From NCBI RefSeq assembly GCF_001467615.1, contig NZ_LNYA01000003.1, positions 59,539-123,538 on the forward strand: DNA of 64,000 nt, in the 5' to 3' direction. Shown here one piece after another: positions 54,702 to 64,000 of this stretch. A program made the position numbers and the translations under genes. The stretch's first letter is position 1. Every line of letters begins with the position of its first letter. Under the pieces are notes generated by a model that was given only the letters and a program-made list of their open reading frames with translations, was not told the DNA's origin and searched no databases. The stretch comes from Legionella erythra. Lineage in GTDB: Bacteria > Pseudomonadota > Gammaproteobacteria > Legionellales > Legionellaceae.

Positions 54702-55990
54702 TAATCCCTCTCCAGTGCGTATAAAATCATAATCCCTGCCAGAATGGGGATATTTTTGACAACAGGACCAAAGGGCTCCAGCCACAAATAAGGCAATCCC
54801 ATGGAAATGATGAAGGTGTAGGCGAGGATAACCGCCATCTGCACCCAACAAAAAAAGCGGGTTTTGACATGCAGGAGCAACGCGATGCCAATGAGGGCAT
54901 TCAGGGTGGCTGCGCCATAGAGCAATATGGATTGCCCGGCAGGGGGAATGCCGAGGTCGGACAATAAGGCATAGGAATGTTCCTGACCATAAAGAGAACT
55001 GGTCAACGCACTCACAATCCACATCAAGGCCAGGCTTAGGCGCAGCAAAGGGGTTAACACCAGAAATTGAGCGCTTAAGCGATCCCAGGGCGTGCTCGGG
55101 GTTTTCTGCAAACCCTCTGCAAACGATTTCGGTTTAATGCCGCTTGTGTGCTCAAATTGCTGCACTTCATCCCGACTTGCGGTATTGCCTTTTTCAAGCA
55201 TTTGCAGTGCTGCGCTATTAATACGGGATTTTGAACTGAAATTACCAAACCAGGCTATGCTGTTTAATAGCCACAGTGGCAGTGGCAAAAACAACGTGGG
55301 CTTTAACCTCAACCAGTGCCGTAAAGTCAGCAACAGGGATTTGATACTGATTTCCTGGCTGCTTACGGCGGCTAAGATTTCAAACCGGGATAAGGGTTTA
55401 TCCACCAGATGATGAACCGCCTCACTCAAATCATCAATATGAATGGGTTGCAAACATTGTTCGCCATGGCCAGGCAACGGGACGATGGGCAAGGACGCGA
55501 GGCTCGCCATTAATGCCATACCGCCGCGTGCGCCTTGACCATAAATGAAGGATGGGCGAAGCACGCAAGCTGGAATGGTTAAGGTTTTTAACCACTCTTC
55601 CGCCGCCAGCTTGCTTCTGGCATATTCGGTGTCATACGGCTCGATGCCCAGCGCTGAAATATGGATGATTTTTTTAACCTGCTGTTTTTCCGCCGCGGTG
55701 TATATGGCTTTCGGCGTTAAATAATGCAGGGTCCAAATCACTGCTTTGTTGACGTGATAAAAAATCCCCACACAATTAATGAGGACATCCACTCCATGAA
55801 GCCGCGGCAACCAGATGGCCGGAGTTGTGTCCTCTAAAAAATCGCAGGCCATCACGTTAGCGTTGGGGAATTTATCCAGGATATCCTCGGGATGACGTGC
55901 TGCGCAAATGACCTCATGGTCACTGTCAAGCAGGCGTTTTGTCACGTGCCCACCCAGAAAACCATTGGCACCCAGAATCATGATCTTCAT
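54701..55990 (-). CDS. SDR/NmrA-type oxidoreductase fused to a DoxX-like membrane domain
   Basis: A 429-aa protein. The N-terminal Rossmann domain has ILGANGFLGGHVTKRLL (GxxGxxG, residues 6-13) and a YARSKLAAE segment with Tyr and Lys of the extended SDR type (about 122). The C-terminal 130 residues have four hydrophobic helices and match DoxX-like domains. Substrate unknown; nucleotide-sugar or ubiquinone-linked chemistry has been described for relatives. Overlaps both neighbours by a few bases, giving a tight operon. Confidence 0.82.
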   Translation of the reverse strand: MKIMILGANGFLGGHVTKRLLDSDHEVICAARHPEDILDKFPNANVMACDFLEDTTPAIWLPRLHGVDVLINCVGIFYHVNKAVIWTLHYLTPKAIYTAAEKQQVKKIIHISALGIEPYDTEYARSKLAAEEWLKTLTIPACVLRPSFIYGQGARGGMALMASLASLPIVPLPGHGEQCLQPIHIDDLSEAVHHLVDKPLSRFEILAAVSSQEISIKSLLLTLRHWLRLKPTLFLPLPLWLLNSIAWFGNFSSKSRINSAALQMLEKGNTASRDEVQQFEHTSGIKPKSFAEGLQKTPSTPWDRLSAQFLVLTPLLRLSLALMWIVSALTSSLYGQEHSYALLSDLGIPPAGQSILLYGAATLNALIGIALLLHVKTRFFCWVQMAVILAYTFIISMGLPYLWLEPFGPVVKNIPILAGIMILYALERD

Positions 55991-56583
55991 GAGGTATGTC
56001 CAGTTAAGGCGTGGGTTTCAGGGGTGCGCGTATACCCTAAAAATCCCCCGGCACAACTACTGAGCGCCCCAATAAAGAACAGGACAAAGGTAAGCAAAGC
56101 ATTGAGGGTCAACACCTTCTTACGCGTTTCTATGTTGATGTGAAGCGGTGATTTTTTTTTGATATCAGCGACGGTCTCGGTCAGCATGGGGGCATCATTG
56201 GTTAATTTGATAGCCACCAGATTCGACGTAAAATTGGAATGAAACGCGGCGTACTGAATCATGTTGGTAATTAAAATAATCGTCATGATGAGCAACATCG
56301 ACCAGGCGATAAAGCCAATCAGCAAGCCAAAAGCCCGGGCTTTTACCACCACGGGACTTAATTTTCCCGCAATCCAGCCGGTCATGAACATGGCTAACAC
56401 AGCAGCCAAACAAAAACACAGGAAACCCGCGAAAGAAAAAAAGGTATTGCCTTCGCTGTCAATCGAAAAACTGCTGATCCCTAATCCAAGCGACAACAGA
56501 TTCAACAGAAAATTAAGGCCCACGCCGGCTATCGCGCCGGCAAAAATAGCCGACCAGGAAAGGTAACGTCTTTTTTGTTTCAT
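55987..56583 (-). CDS. Hypothetical membrane protein
   Basis: A 198-aa protein with four predicted transmembrane helices (about residues 10-35, 50-72, 85-108, 160-180) and one periplasmic loop. No family recognised. It starts 2 bp after the truncated FAD gene and its stop overlaps the SDR start (ATGA). Confidence 0.6.
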   Translation of the reverse strand: MKQKRRYLSWSAIFAGAIAGVGLNFLLNLLSLGLGISSFSIDSEGNTFFSFAGFLCFCLAAVLAMFMTGWIAGKLSPVVVKARAFGLLIGFIAWSMLLIMTIILITNMIQYAAFHSNFTSNLVAIKLTNDAPMLTETVADIKKKSPLHINIETRKKVLTLNALLTFVLFFIGALSSCAGGFLGYTRTPETHALTGHTS

Positions 56584-56585
56584 GG

Positions 56586-56834
56586 TTAATAACCTTGAAA
56601 CAGCGGCTGTACAGGGATATAGAGATTACCCGTCGAATGACTGGTTGTCATGCCGCCTATCTGATGCGCCTCGATGATGGCAACGGTTTTTTTGTTGTTG
56701 ATTAATTCCATGGCCGCCGTCACCCCGGTTATCCCGCCGCCGATAATAACCACATCAACATCAATGGACTTATTCAGTTCAGGATAATATCGGGATTTGG
56801 CATGGATTACTTTCCATAAAGGTATATGTTTCAT
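56586..56834 (-). pseudogene. FAD-dependent oxidoreductase, N-terminal remnant
   Basis: Eighty-two codons with the dinucleotide-binding fold VVIIGGGITGVTAAMEL and the following IIEAHQIGGMTTSHSTG typical of DAO-type enzymes, which run to 350-500 residues. It stops at codon 83, right before the next gene, so most of the enzyme was deleted. AGGGAGG lies upstream of the ATG, so the fragment may still be translated. Confidence 0.75.
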
Positions 56835-56978
56835 AAGTCCCCTCCCTGGGAAAATAATCGAATACTTTATGACTTAATGATTAGATTAGAATCATCACAA
56901 CAGAACAATCGATTGAGGTTATCCTCAATAGTATAGGCTTAATTTAGGAAGGCATGTAAAAAATGGTGGTAAAAAAAA

Positions 56979-56995
56979 CGGCACGTTGTGTGCCG
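56979..56995 (-). terminator. Rho-independent terminator
   Basis: CGGCAC-GTTGT-GTGCCG hairpin; on the minus strand it is followed by eight T. It ends the small gene at 57004-57225. Confidence 0.8.
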
Positions 56996-57003
56996 CTTTT
57001 ACA

Positions 57004-57225
57004 TCAGGCTGAAGTCGTTTCAGAGCGTTTTTTGGCTTGTTTTTTTAATTTTTTCCACTCGCGGTCTTTATTAAAAACGAAACCGGCTGCCTCTTCAATG
57101 AAAAAACCGATGTCATCAATATTTGCCCAAGCACAATAAGCATTGATTTTCTCGAAAGTTTCACTGCTGATTTCAGCCTTGATTTTTTCTTTTTTCTGGA
57201 AACGATTCCCACTAATAATAGGCAT
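57004..57225 (-). CDS. Small hypothetical protein
   Basis: A 73-aa basic protein with an AEISSETFEKINAYCAWANI helix and a lysine-rich tail. It resembles small ribbon-helix-helix or conjugation-associated proteins in outline only. GAGGTAG precedes the ATG and a clear terminator follows, so it is very likely expressed on its own. Confidence 0.6.
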   Translation of the reverse strand: MPIISGNRFQKKEKIKAEISSETFEKINAYCAWANIDDIGFFIEEAAGFVFNKDREWKKLKKQAKKRSETTSA

Positions 57226-57319
57226 TTTCTACCTCAGTTGTTAATTAAGCAAATAAATCTTAACAAAATATAGTACGCTTGCAAAGTAAATATCCTGCAA
57301 TGATTTAGAAGAAAGATGT

Positions 57320-58048
57320 TCATTTGACAAGGGGGAATGGTCTCTCGATTTCAGGGTAAAACATGCTCCAAATTCGCTCACAATAATTTAGAATATTACG
57401 GTGTTTTTGCAGATAGGATTTTAAAGGATCGTCATAAGGGACCCAGACCATATTGACCAGAAAAGCAAAAGCCGTCGCATCAATACTGGTCAATTCATCA
57501 CCAAGAAAATACTTTTTATCGCCAAGCGTTATCGCGATGGCGTCAAGTGTTTTGACAGCGAGCTTAAAAACCTCGTTGGGCTTATGACGGCCGGTGCCTT
57601 GCTGGTGAAGCGCCTTGAGGGTTGCTTTCCTGACGCTGTTGGCGACAAACCACTGGGCAATACCCGGCAGCTTGCCGAAAAAACCTGGTTTGACATGAGC
57701 CCAACCTGCTTCTTCCTGCCAACGGTAATACAACATAAACCAGTACAGACGCTCGGTAAAGGTATTGTCCAGCAAGGTGATTAAGGCACGTTGTTCATCA
57801 CGGAGCTTGCCATCGAGCACATCACCGTATTTTTCCTTAAGATGATCAATAATCAGTTCACTGTCGGGAAGCAGTTCACCCTCGATTTTAAGGCAGGGCA
57901 ATTTTCCTTTTGGACTTTTACGCGGATCCATGACAAAACGGATTTCATAGGGCATTTCAATCATGCGCAGGTAAGTCTCAAGCTTTAGGCAAAAAGGGCT
58001 GGCATTGGGCAAACCCCAATGGCCCGGGAACTGATAAAGAGTAATCAT
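57320..58048 (-). CDS. Glutathione S-transferase family protein
   Basis: A 242-aa protein with an N-terminal thioredoxin-like domain (ITLYQFPGHWGLPNASPFCLKLE, then GKLPCLKIEGELLPDSELII) and a helical C-terminal domain (YFLGDELTSIDATAFAFL). The arrangement is like the metaxin/Faxc-type subgroup. Glutathione conjugation is likely but the substrate is unknown. Confidence 0.87.
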   Translation of the reverse strand: MITLYQFPGHWGLPNASPFCLKLETYLRMIEMPYEIRFVMDPRKSPKGKLPCLKIEGELLPDSELIIDHLKEKYGDVLDGKLRDEQRALITLLDNTFTERLYWFMLYYRWQEEAGWAHVKPGFFGKLPGIAQWFVANSVRKATLKALHQQGTGRHKPNEVFKLAVKTLDAIAITLGDKKYFLGDELTSIDATAFAFLVNMVWVPYDDPLKSYLQKHRNILNYCERIWSMFYPEIERPFPLVK

Positions 58049-58176
58049 GGTTTGGTTATTCCTTTACAAATAGACAACGCGCCAGGGAAGGCCATGCATC
58101 CCGGCATTTTATTTGAACGCCTTGATTATACTCATGATAATATTGGCATCAAAGTACTATTGTGGGAGTTAATTAC

Positions 58177-58671
58177 ATGGCTGATTGTCCTTGCGGTTCA
58201 CTGAAAGAATACAGGCAATGCTGCGGTTTATACATTGACCAATCGCAGCGCCCGCCTACTCCTGAAGCCTTGATGCGCTCACGCTACACCGCTTACACGC
58301 AGGCAAACGTGACCTACATTAAACAGAGCATGAAAGGTCAACCTTTGCTCGGCTTTAATGAAAACGAGGTGTCGCAATGGGCTGCCAAAGTGGATTGGCT
58401 GGGCCTGCATGTGGTCAATTGCACCCTGGATGCAGGCAATGCCAACCGAGGTTATGTCGAATTTTTAGCGAGCCTGCGTGGCGGCGGCAAATTACAGGCC
58501 ATTCATGAACGCAGTGAATTTGTACGTGAGGATGACCAATGGTTTTATATTGCCGCTCATAAGCCCCTCTATGCCAAGCCGCAGCATAAACGTGCAATAC
58601 CCCGTAATGCGCCCTGCCCCTGCGGCAGCCAGAAAAAATATAAAAATTGCCATGCGCTTTCCGAGCGTTAA
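58177..58671 (+). CDS. ychJ: YchJ-family protein with SEC-C zinc motifs
   Basis: A 164-aa protein with a metal-binding CPCGSLKEYRQCC motif at each end (the second CPCGSQKKYKNCH) and a middle NTF2-like domain (ALMRSRYTAYTQANVTYI, VEFLASL). Matches UPF0225/YchJ in length and order. ATG at 58177 with GGAG upstream is preferred to GTG 58162. Function not established. Confidence 0.88.
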   Translation: MADCPCGSLKEYRQCCGLYIDQSQRPPTPEALMRSRYTAYTQANVTYIKQSMKGQPLLGFNENEVSQWAAKVDWLGLHVVNCTLDAGNANRGYVEFLASLRGGGKLQAIHERSEFVREDDQWFYIAAHKPLYAKPQHKRAIPRNAPCPCGSQKKYKNCHALSER

Positions 58672-58826
58672 GGAGCGCTGATCAAGGCATGCAGCGGTTT
58701 GACCCACGGAAAAGAAAGGCCTGATTTTGTTGCTTTTGCTTAAAGGGATGTGAAATTATAAGATTCAGCTGAGGCACTCAAGGGAATGCCTCAGTACGGA
58801 TTAACATTTTCTTAAGGGACACGTTC

Positions 58827-59255
58827 ATGAAAAAACGCATACTTGGCATTTTCGGCTTCGGACTCATGCTGCTTTCTTCTTTAATCAATGCCGGAACGCA
58901 ACCCAAATTCAGCATTGTTAACACCGTAAGGCCGCCTGCCTTGATTGCGCCGGGTGACATTGTTGGTGCTCAATACCTGGTCACTAATAATACCCTGATT
59001 ACCCGCGAACTCACTTTAGTTCCCCTCACAGGCGTTCAGCAGATTACCGCCGGCCCCAATGCCTGCCAGAATCCGTTTGTCCTGGCTCATGGCCAAAGCT
59101 GCTTTTTAAATCTGGTGTTTAATTCCAATTTTGCGAATGGCGTGCACAATGGCCCTGAAATCTGTAAAACCGTCGCAGGTGGCGGCAATGTGCCCAGTCA
59201 ATTTTTATGTTCTCAACCCAGCCGGACCGATTTATTAAATATCACGGTTCAATAA
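58827..59255 (+). CDS. Secreted protein of unknown function
   Basis: A 142-aa protein with a signal peptide (LGIFGFGLMLLSSLINA) and a mature beta-rich domain. Four Cys remain after cleavage (NACQNPF, GQSC, EICKT, FLCSQ), probably two disulphides. The VxNTVRPPALIAPG and NNTLITRELTLVPL segments recall immunoglobulin-like secreted proteins. The type II secretion genes in this genome could export it, but that is inference. A good terminator follows. Confidence 0.7.
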   Translation: MKKRILGIFGFGLMLLSSLINAGTQPKFSIVNTVRPPALIAPGDIVGAQYLVTNNTLITRELTLVPLTGVQQITAGPNACQNPFVLAHGQSCFLNLVFNSNFANGVHNGPEICKTVAGGGNVPSQFLCSQPSRTDLLNITVQ

Positions 59256-59273
59256 GGCAAAGCACAGGATTTT

Positions 59274-59308
59274 GGCCCTAACGTACAGGCGCTTAGGGCC
59301 GTTTTATT
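59274..59308 (+). terminator. Rho-independent terminator
   Basis: GGCCCTAA / TTAGGGCC stem with an 11-nt loop followed by GTTTTATT. It ends the secreted-protein gene and faces lysS. Confidence 0.75.
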
Positions 59309-59310
59309 AC

Positions 59311-60798
59311 CTATAATTGACGTAAATGCGGGAATAAAATCACATCACGTATAGACTGCGAGTTAGTAAACAGCATAACCAATCGGTCTACCCCTATCCC
59401 TTCTCCGGCTGTCGGGGGCATACCATACTCCAGGGCCTCAATATAATCACTGTCAAAATGCATGGCTTCCAGATCACCGGCATCTTTTTCCGCCACCTGT
59501 TTGTGGAACCGCTCGGCCTGATCTTCGGCGTCGTTTAACTCCGAAAAACCATTGGCAATTTCACGCCCGGCGATAAAGAACTCAAAGCGATCCGTGACAT
59601 CAGGGTTACTGTTGCTGCGTCTGGCTAGTGGTGACACCTCGGTTGGGTAGCCGGTAATGAAGGTCGGTTGAATGAGTAATTGTTCGACCGTTTCTTCAAA
59701 AAGAATCATTTGCAGTTTGCCCAGGCCATCCGTGGGTTTAAATGCCAGACCCAATTGTTTAAGGAGAGAACGACAGCCGTCCACTGTTTCTAATTGTTGC
59801 GCTTCAATCTCTGGGTGGTGGTGTAGAACCGCTTCTTTTACCGTCATGCGGGCAAAGGGTTTGGCAAAATCAATAACCCAATCCTGGTAAGTCACCTGAC
59901 GGCTGCCCAGCACCTCATCACAAAGAAAATGCAGCAGTTGCTCGGTAAAATCCATCAGATCGTTATAATCGGCATAAGCCTGATAAAACTCAATCATGGT
60001 AAATTCAGGGTTATGCCGGGTAGAAATACCCTCATTACGGAAATTGCGGTTAATTTCATAAACACACTCAAAGCCGCCGACCACCAACCGCTTCAGATAC
60101 AGTTCCGGCGCAATACGCAAAAACATCTGCATGTCGAGGGTGTTATGGTGAGTGACAAAAGGACGAGCCAACGCCCCGCCCGGAATGGGGTGCATCATGG
60201 GTGTTTCCACTTCCAGAAAGCGGTGGTTATCCATAAACTGGCGCAAGGCCTTAATCAATTGGGTGCGGATGATAAAGGTTTTGCGGCTATCTTCATTGGC
60301 AATCAAATCCACATAGCGCTTGCGGTATTTCATTTCCTGATCAGACAGGCCGTGGTACTTATCCGGCAAAGGCCGTAAGGATTTGGTCAGCAGTTCAACC
60401 TGCTCGGCATGAACCGTTAACTCACCCGTGTTGGTTTTAAACAATACCCCTTCCACGCCAACGATATCACCTAAATCCCAATGTTTGAATTGCTCATACA
60501 CTTCCGGCAAGTCATTTTGACGGACATAAACCTGGATTCGGCCGGAAACATCCTGAATATGGAAAAAACTCGCCTTCCCCATGATGCGCCGCAACACAAT
60601 TCGACCGGCAATGGTGACGTGTACCGGCTTCTCAGCCAATGCGTCTTTTTCAAACCCGTCGTAATCCTTCAATAGCTCGGCGGCCAAATGCTGCCTGTGA
60701 AAGTGATTGGGAAAATTAAAGCCTTGCTGGCGCAGTTCGCCCAATTTTTGTTTGCGAATGTGATAAACTTCGCTTTCATCCAAAATCTCTTCTGTCAT
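59311..60798 (-). CDS. lysS: Lysyl-tRNA synthetase (class II)
   Basis: A 495-aa enzyme. OB-fold anticodon domain at the N-terminus ([23 protein letters not shown]), then class II motif 2 ([15 protein letters not shown]) and motif 3 ([17 protein letters not shown]). Start overlaps the prfB end (ATGA), the standard prfB-lysS operon. Confidence 0.97.
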   Translation of the reverse strand: MTEEILDESEVYHIRKQKLGELRQQGFNFPNHFHRQHLAAELLKDYDGFEKDALAEKPVHVTIAGRIVLRRIMGKASFFHIQDVSGRIQVYVRQNDLPEVYEQFKHWDLGDIVGVEGVLFKTNTGELTVHAEQVELLTKSLRPLPDKYHGLSDQEMKYRKRYVDLIANEDSRKTFIIRTQLIKALRQFMDNHRFLEVETPMMHPIPGGALARPFVTHHNTLDMQMFLRIAPELYLKRLVVGGFECVYEINRNFRNEGISTRHNPEFTMIEFYQAYADYNDLMDFTEQLLHFLCDEVLGSRQVTYQDWVIDFAKPFARMTVKEAVLHHHPEIEAQQLETVDGCRSLLKQLGLAFKPTDGLGKLQMILFEETVEQLLIQPTFITGYPTEVSPLARRSNSNPDVTDRFEFFIAGREIANGFSELNDAEDQAERFHKQVAEKDAGDLEAMHFDSDYIEALEYGMPPTAGEGIGVDRLVMLFTNSQSIRDVILFPHLRQL

Positions 60799-61902
60799 GC
60801 TGCCCCTACTCCTGCTTTTAAACTGGCGTGAATAAATTGATCCAGGTCGCCGTCTAAAACGGCCTGGGTATTACTGGTTTCAACCCCGGTACGCAAATCT
60901 TTGATACGCGACTGATCAAGCACATAGGATCGTATCTGCGAGCCCCAGCCAATATCTGACTTATTGGCCTCCAGAGCCTGTTGTTCGGCATTTTTCTTTT
61001 GCATTTCCAATTCATAAAGCTTGGCACGTAACTGTTTCATGGCATGATCTTTGTTTTTGTGCTGGCTTCTATCGGTCTGGCATTGCACAACAACACCGGT
61101 AGGTACGTGTGTAATCCGCACGGCCGAATCGGTACGGTTGACATGCTGGCCACCTGCGCCTGAAGCCCGGTAAGTATCGATGCGTAAATCCGCAGGATTG
61201 ATTTCAATGTTGATGTCGTCATCGACTTCCGGCGACACAAACACCGCTGAAAAGGACGTGTGGCGGCGATTACCGGAATCGAAGGGGGATTTACGCACCA
61301 GACGGTGCACGCCGGTTTCCGTTCTCAGCCAACCATAGGCGTATTCACCGCTGAAATGAATCGTCGCGCTCTTGATGCCGGCGACATCGCCAGCGGAACA
61401 TTCAATCAATTCACACTGAAAGCCATGATGCTCACCCCAGCGCAAATACATGCGCAAGAGCATTTCCGCCCAATCCTGCGCTTCCGTACCACCCGAGCCG
61501 GATTGAATATCGAGGTAAGCATTGGCATGATCCATTTTGCCTGAAAACATGCGTCGAAACTCGAGATCAGCCACCTGCTTTTCGATGTTCCCCAATTCCT
61601 CGGTGATATCGCTGATTGTTCCCTCGTCATCTTCCGCACGAGCCATTTCAAAAAGCTCGGATAAATCCACCATACTCTGGCTTAAATGTTGAAGCTGATG
61701 GACCACCCCTTCAAGCTGGGCCCTTTCCTTGCCCAAAGCCTGGGCCTGCTCCGGATTACTCCAGACATCAGACGATTCCAGCTCGCGAACTACTTCTTCC
61801 AGCCGTTCCCGTTTATGATCGAATTCAAAGATACCCCCGAAGCGCTTGAATCCGATCATTCAAATCGCTTAAATTGAAGGTAATCTGGTTCACTTCTAAC
61901 AT
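60795..61902 (-). CDS. prfB: Peptide chain release factor 2, with programmed +1 frameshift
   Basis: RF2 of about 368 aa recognises UGA and UAA. A 25-codon zero frame starts at ATG 61902 and ends LRGYL-stop. The rest, from 61826 in the +1 frame ([11 protein letters not shown]...), carries the SPF tripeptide (RKSPFDSG) and the catalytic GGQ (GAGGQHVN). Synthesis therefore needs the in-frame UGA to be skipped, the known RF2 autoregulation. The plain ORF starting at 61859 is not the true start. Confidence 0.96.
61825..61838 (-). promoter_or_regulatory. prfB programmed frameshift site
   Basis: GGGGGTATCTTTGA on the minus strand: an internal Shine-Dalgarno-like G-run three bases before CTT TGA, identical in design to E. 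coli prfB. Confidence 0.95.
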
Positions 61903-62098
61903 GCTTTTCCCAGTAAAATTAATTCAAATACGCTAGTTTACTAGGAAAGCTGGCTCTAAACCAGCTAATCGCCGCAAAAATGCGCAATAAGTTGGCAGTT
62001 TAAGGCGCATCATCCCATCCCAAGCTTGTAACACAGGGGCTATCCTTGCCATCACATCAAGCGTTATACTGTACTGATTAATTTTTAAACGAACAGAC

Positions 62099-62863
62099 AT
62101 GTTGGACAAGCACTCTGATTTACTGACCCTGCCCAGGCTTGAATTGAGGCGTTATTCAAAAGAAACCCATAGCCACAGCCATGCCTATGCGCAATACGTT
62201 TTTCCTTTACAAGGCAGTCTTGAAATTGAAATCAATCATTGTGGTGGTGTATTAACCGCCAATAAAGCCGCCTTTATCGCACCCTCGCAAACCCATTGTT
62301 TTGCAGGAAGCCAGGATAATTTGTTCCTGGTTATGGATTTGCCGGCCCATCAGTTGCTACGCGCCAAACAACCGGCGTTTTTGACCCTCGAGCCCATGCT
62401 CAGCCATCTCTTGACCTTCATTCACCATTACCTCCTTCAGGATACGGGACATCAAGGCCTTCAACAGGTTATTCAGAATCTACTGGCAACCCTGTTAAAT
62501 GAAAAGACCGAGCCGGCCTCTGATCATCGCGTCCTGCAGGCGAAGCGCTGGATTGATGAGCACTACCCGGAACCTGTCTGCCTGGCTGAACCCGCGGCCT
62601 ATTGCCACTTAAGCGTTAGTCAGCTGCAGCGGCGTTTTAAACAAGCCATGGGGCAAACCCTTGGGCAATATTGGCGTAACCGGCGCCTGCTGGCTGCCCA
62701 GACACGGATGACGACCACCAATAAAAGCCTTCAATGCATTGCACTGGAGGTTGGTTATGACAATCTGGCTGCGTTTAGCCGCGCCTTTTCACACTGGTCT
62801 GGTCAATCGCCGCAACACTGGCGGCATGCCTTTTTCAGCAAAAAAAACGCCTTTTCAGGATAA
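62099..62863 (+). CDS. AraC-family transcriptional regulator
   Basis: A 254-aa protein with an N-terminal cupin (HSHAYAQYVFPLQGSLEI, residues about 22-40) and two helix-turn-helix units at the C-terminus (CHLSVSQLQRRFKQAMGQT and IALEVGYDNLAAFSRAFSHW). It lies 58 bp upstream of an EamA transporter on the same strand and may regulate it. Confidence 0.9.
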   Translation: MLDKHSDLLTLPRLELRRYSKETHSHSHAYAQYVFPLQGSLEIEINHCGGVLTANKAAFIAPSQTHCFAGSQDNLFLVMDLPAHQLLRAKQPAFLTLEPMLSHLLTFIHHYLLQDTGHQGLQQVIQNLLATLLNEKTEPASDHRVLQAKRWIDEHYPEPVCLAEPAAYCHLSVSQLQRRFKQAMGQTLGQYWRNRRLLAAQTRMTTTNKSLQCIALEVGYDNLAAFSRAFSHWSGQSPQHWRHAFFSKKNAFSG

Positions 62864-62921
62864 GGGGGTTATCCCTCTCTGAAAGTAAACTAGGGTCTCC
62901 TTGCTTTACCGAGATTACGGA

Positions 62922-63818
62922 ATGCCCAGACGTTTCTTTCCTTTTTTATGGCTTATCGCAGCCCAAACCATGGTGGCGGTGAATATTGTTTGTTCCAAAC
63001 TCCTTTTGACTGAAAGCCCGGCCTGGTTTTTATTACTGCTGCGCTTTAGTCTGGCCGCCATGCTGCTCTTGCCATTGCACTGGTTAACACCGGCAAGGCA
63101 ACACAAGCTGAGAGATTATTTTAACGCCCTGCCGCGAAAACAGTGGCTGTTAATCCTGGCAAAAGCCCTTTCAGCCGGTTTGTTGTTTAATTGCATCCTG
63201 CTGTGGGGGCTTCAGTATACTAACGCCGCTGCCGCCGGCATTATTACCAGTGCTTTACCCGCGATTATCGCTTTACTGGCCTTCATTTTTCTTAAAGAGG
63301 CCATAACCCGCCAAAAAATCGCAAGCATTGCCCTCGCTTGCCTTGGCCTTTTATGCCTCGCCAGTCATGCGTTGACTGCATCCCGGCACTCGCTCTGGGG
63401 TGACGCTCTGATTCTCTTGGCTTTACTGCCAGAGGCTACCTATTACTTGCTCTGCCAATGGCAAGCGGTACAGCTGCCGGTGTTTTTGCTGTCTGCGTTA
63501 ATGAACGGCATCAATGCCTGTTTATTGCTTCCCGTTTTATTCATCAGCCAGCCTGAACTGCCATGGCATCCGCTCACCGCCTTGCTGATATTGCTGCTGG
63601 GTTTAAGTTCGGGATTGTTTTATGTCTTTTGGTACTTCGGCTCTCGCCGGGTCGATGCTACCCTAGCTTCATTGTCCACCGCCACGATGCCTATCGCCAC
63701 AGCCCTTATTGCCTGGGCGGCATTAGGCGAGCGATTGTCGCTGCTGCAATTAACGGGGATGGGTCTCGTGATTTTTTCCATTTTCATGTATGCAAGGCAG
63801 TGCAAGCTTAAGAACTGA
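62922..63818 (+). CDS. EamA/DMT-family transporter
   Basis: A 298-aa protein with ten transmembrane helices in two EamA repeats (for example TNAAAAGIITSALPAIIALL and DATLASLSTATMPIATALIA). Members export metabolites such as amino acids; substrate unknown. ATG 62922 is preferred to the TTG at 62901. Probable target of the AraC-type regulator upstream. Confidence 0.87.
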   Translation: MPRRFFPFLWLIAAQTMVAVNIVCSKLLLTESPAWFLLLLRFSLAAMLLLPLHWLTPARQHKLRDYFNALPRKQWLLILAKALSAGLLFNCILLWGLQYTNAAAAGIITSALPAIIALLAFIFLKEAITRQKIASIALACLGLLCLASHALTASRHSLWGDALILLALLPEATYYLLCQWQAVQLPVFLLSALMNGINACLLLPVLFISQPELPWHPLTALLILLLGLSSGLFYVFWYFGSRRVDATLASLSTATMPIATALIAWAALGERLSLLQLTGMGLVIFSIFMYARQCKLKN

Positions 63819-63909
63819 ACCATCCAGGCGCAGATCGGCTTCCCTAATTCCTTTTAGTTTAATATTTACTCATTTTGTGCTATAAAGTCTGCTTTTAACA
63901 GGAATCTGC

Positions 63910-64000
63910 ATGAAAACGAAAGCGAGCGATGAACTGACCGGTGAACAGACTAAAAAAGCCAGAACAGAGGAAGAAACACCTAAGCTTCCCTCTTTTACCG
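63910..64000 (+). CDS. Start of an unidentified gene (partial)
   Basis: ATG preceded by AGGA at good spacing, open to the window end. The 30 codons seen are polar and charged (KTKASDELTGEQTKKARTEE), so likely a cytoplasmic or effector-type protein; no family visible. Confidence 0.5.
   Translation, partial: MKTKASDELTGEQTKKARTEEETPKLPSFT

Noticed and set aside
54702-55022. N-terminal extension of the DUF2269 protein
   Set aside because: It is a shadow of the SDR/DoxX gene; the inner ATG starts with the family's first helix.

Overview
The window reads as a chromosomal segment of a Legionella species or a close relative in the Legionellales. The signs are type II secretion genes of lspL/lspM type, a gene like Legionella AnkB (F-box plus ankyrin repeats), several large proteins with eukaryote-like domains (leucine-rich repeats, transglutaminase core, tandem AAA+, GxSxG hydrolase), and standard gammaproteobacterial blocks: queA-tgt-yajC-secDF, lepA-lepB-DUF4845-rnc and prfB-lysS. 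Genus is an inference from content; no rRNA or marker phylogeny is available here.

Layout. 0-7 kb: two uncharacterised effector-like proteins (the first frameshifted), an 897-aa protein of unknown function, a PilZ protein, yggX, psuG and tRNA-Phe. 7-13.3 kb: an accessory zone behind the tRNA, with an AT-rich hipBA toxin-antitoxin pair carrying three evenly spaced operators, an integrase tail, a frameshifted F-box/ankyrin gene, small exported proteins and an IS5-like remnant. 13.3-24.9 kb: a 652-aa hydrolase-like protein, a nucleotide-salvage pair (Nudix plus nucleoside hydrolase), a FUSC/HlyD efflux pair, a 2OG-Fe(II) oxygenase, pilVWX-like pilins, and hisC-phhB. 24.9-31.3 kb: a strongly AT-rich island with a possible ribosomally made peptide pathway. 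It has a LanM-type dehydratase without a cyclase, a VUT-family transporter, an amidase, a 38-codon peptide gene, a LuxR-type regulator and a CI-like repressor that has lost its protease residues. 31.3-45 kb: housekeeping genes for protein export (secDF, yajC, lepB), tRNA modification (queA and a shortened TGT relative), translation (lepA), RNA processing (rnc), an ABC-F ATPase, mltB and lspLM. 45-51.6 kb: three ORFs in one reading frame, separated only by a TAG and a TGA, that together would make a roughly 2,180-residue LRR-transglutaminase-AAA+ protein. 51.8-64 kb: a SPOR lipoprotein, dgt, a tRNA-Ala-Glu-Glu operon, a four-gene membrane/SDR cluster starting with a broken FAD enzyme, a GST, YchJ, lysS-prfB (with the classic +1 frameshift), an AraC regulator and an EamA transporter.

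Two themes stand out. First, several effector-like or accessory genes are interrupted (two single-base frameshifts at five-base homopolymers, two in-frame stops, several truncations), while the housekeeping genes are intact. Second, the AT-rich island looks like a compact, unusual RiPP locus and is the best candidate for an undescribed system.
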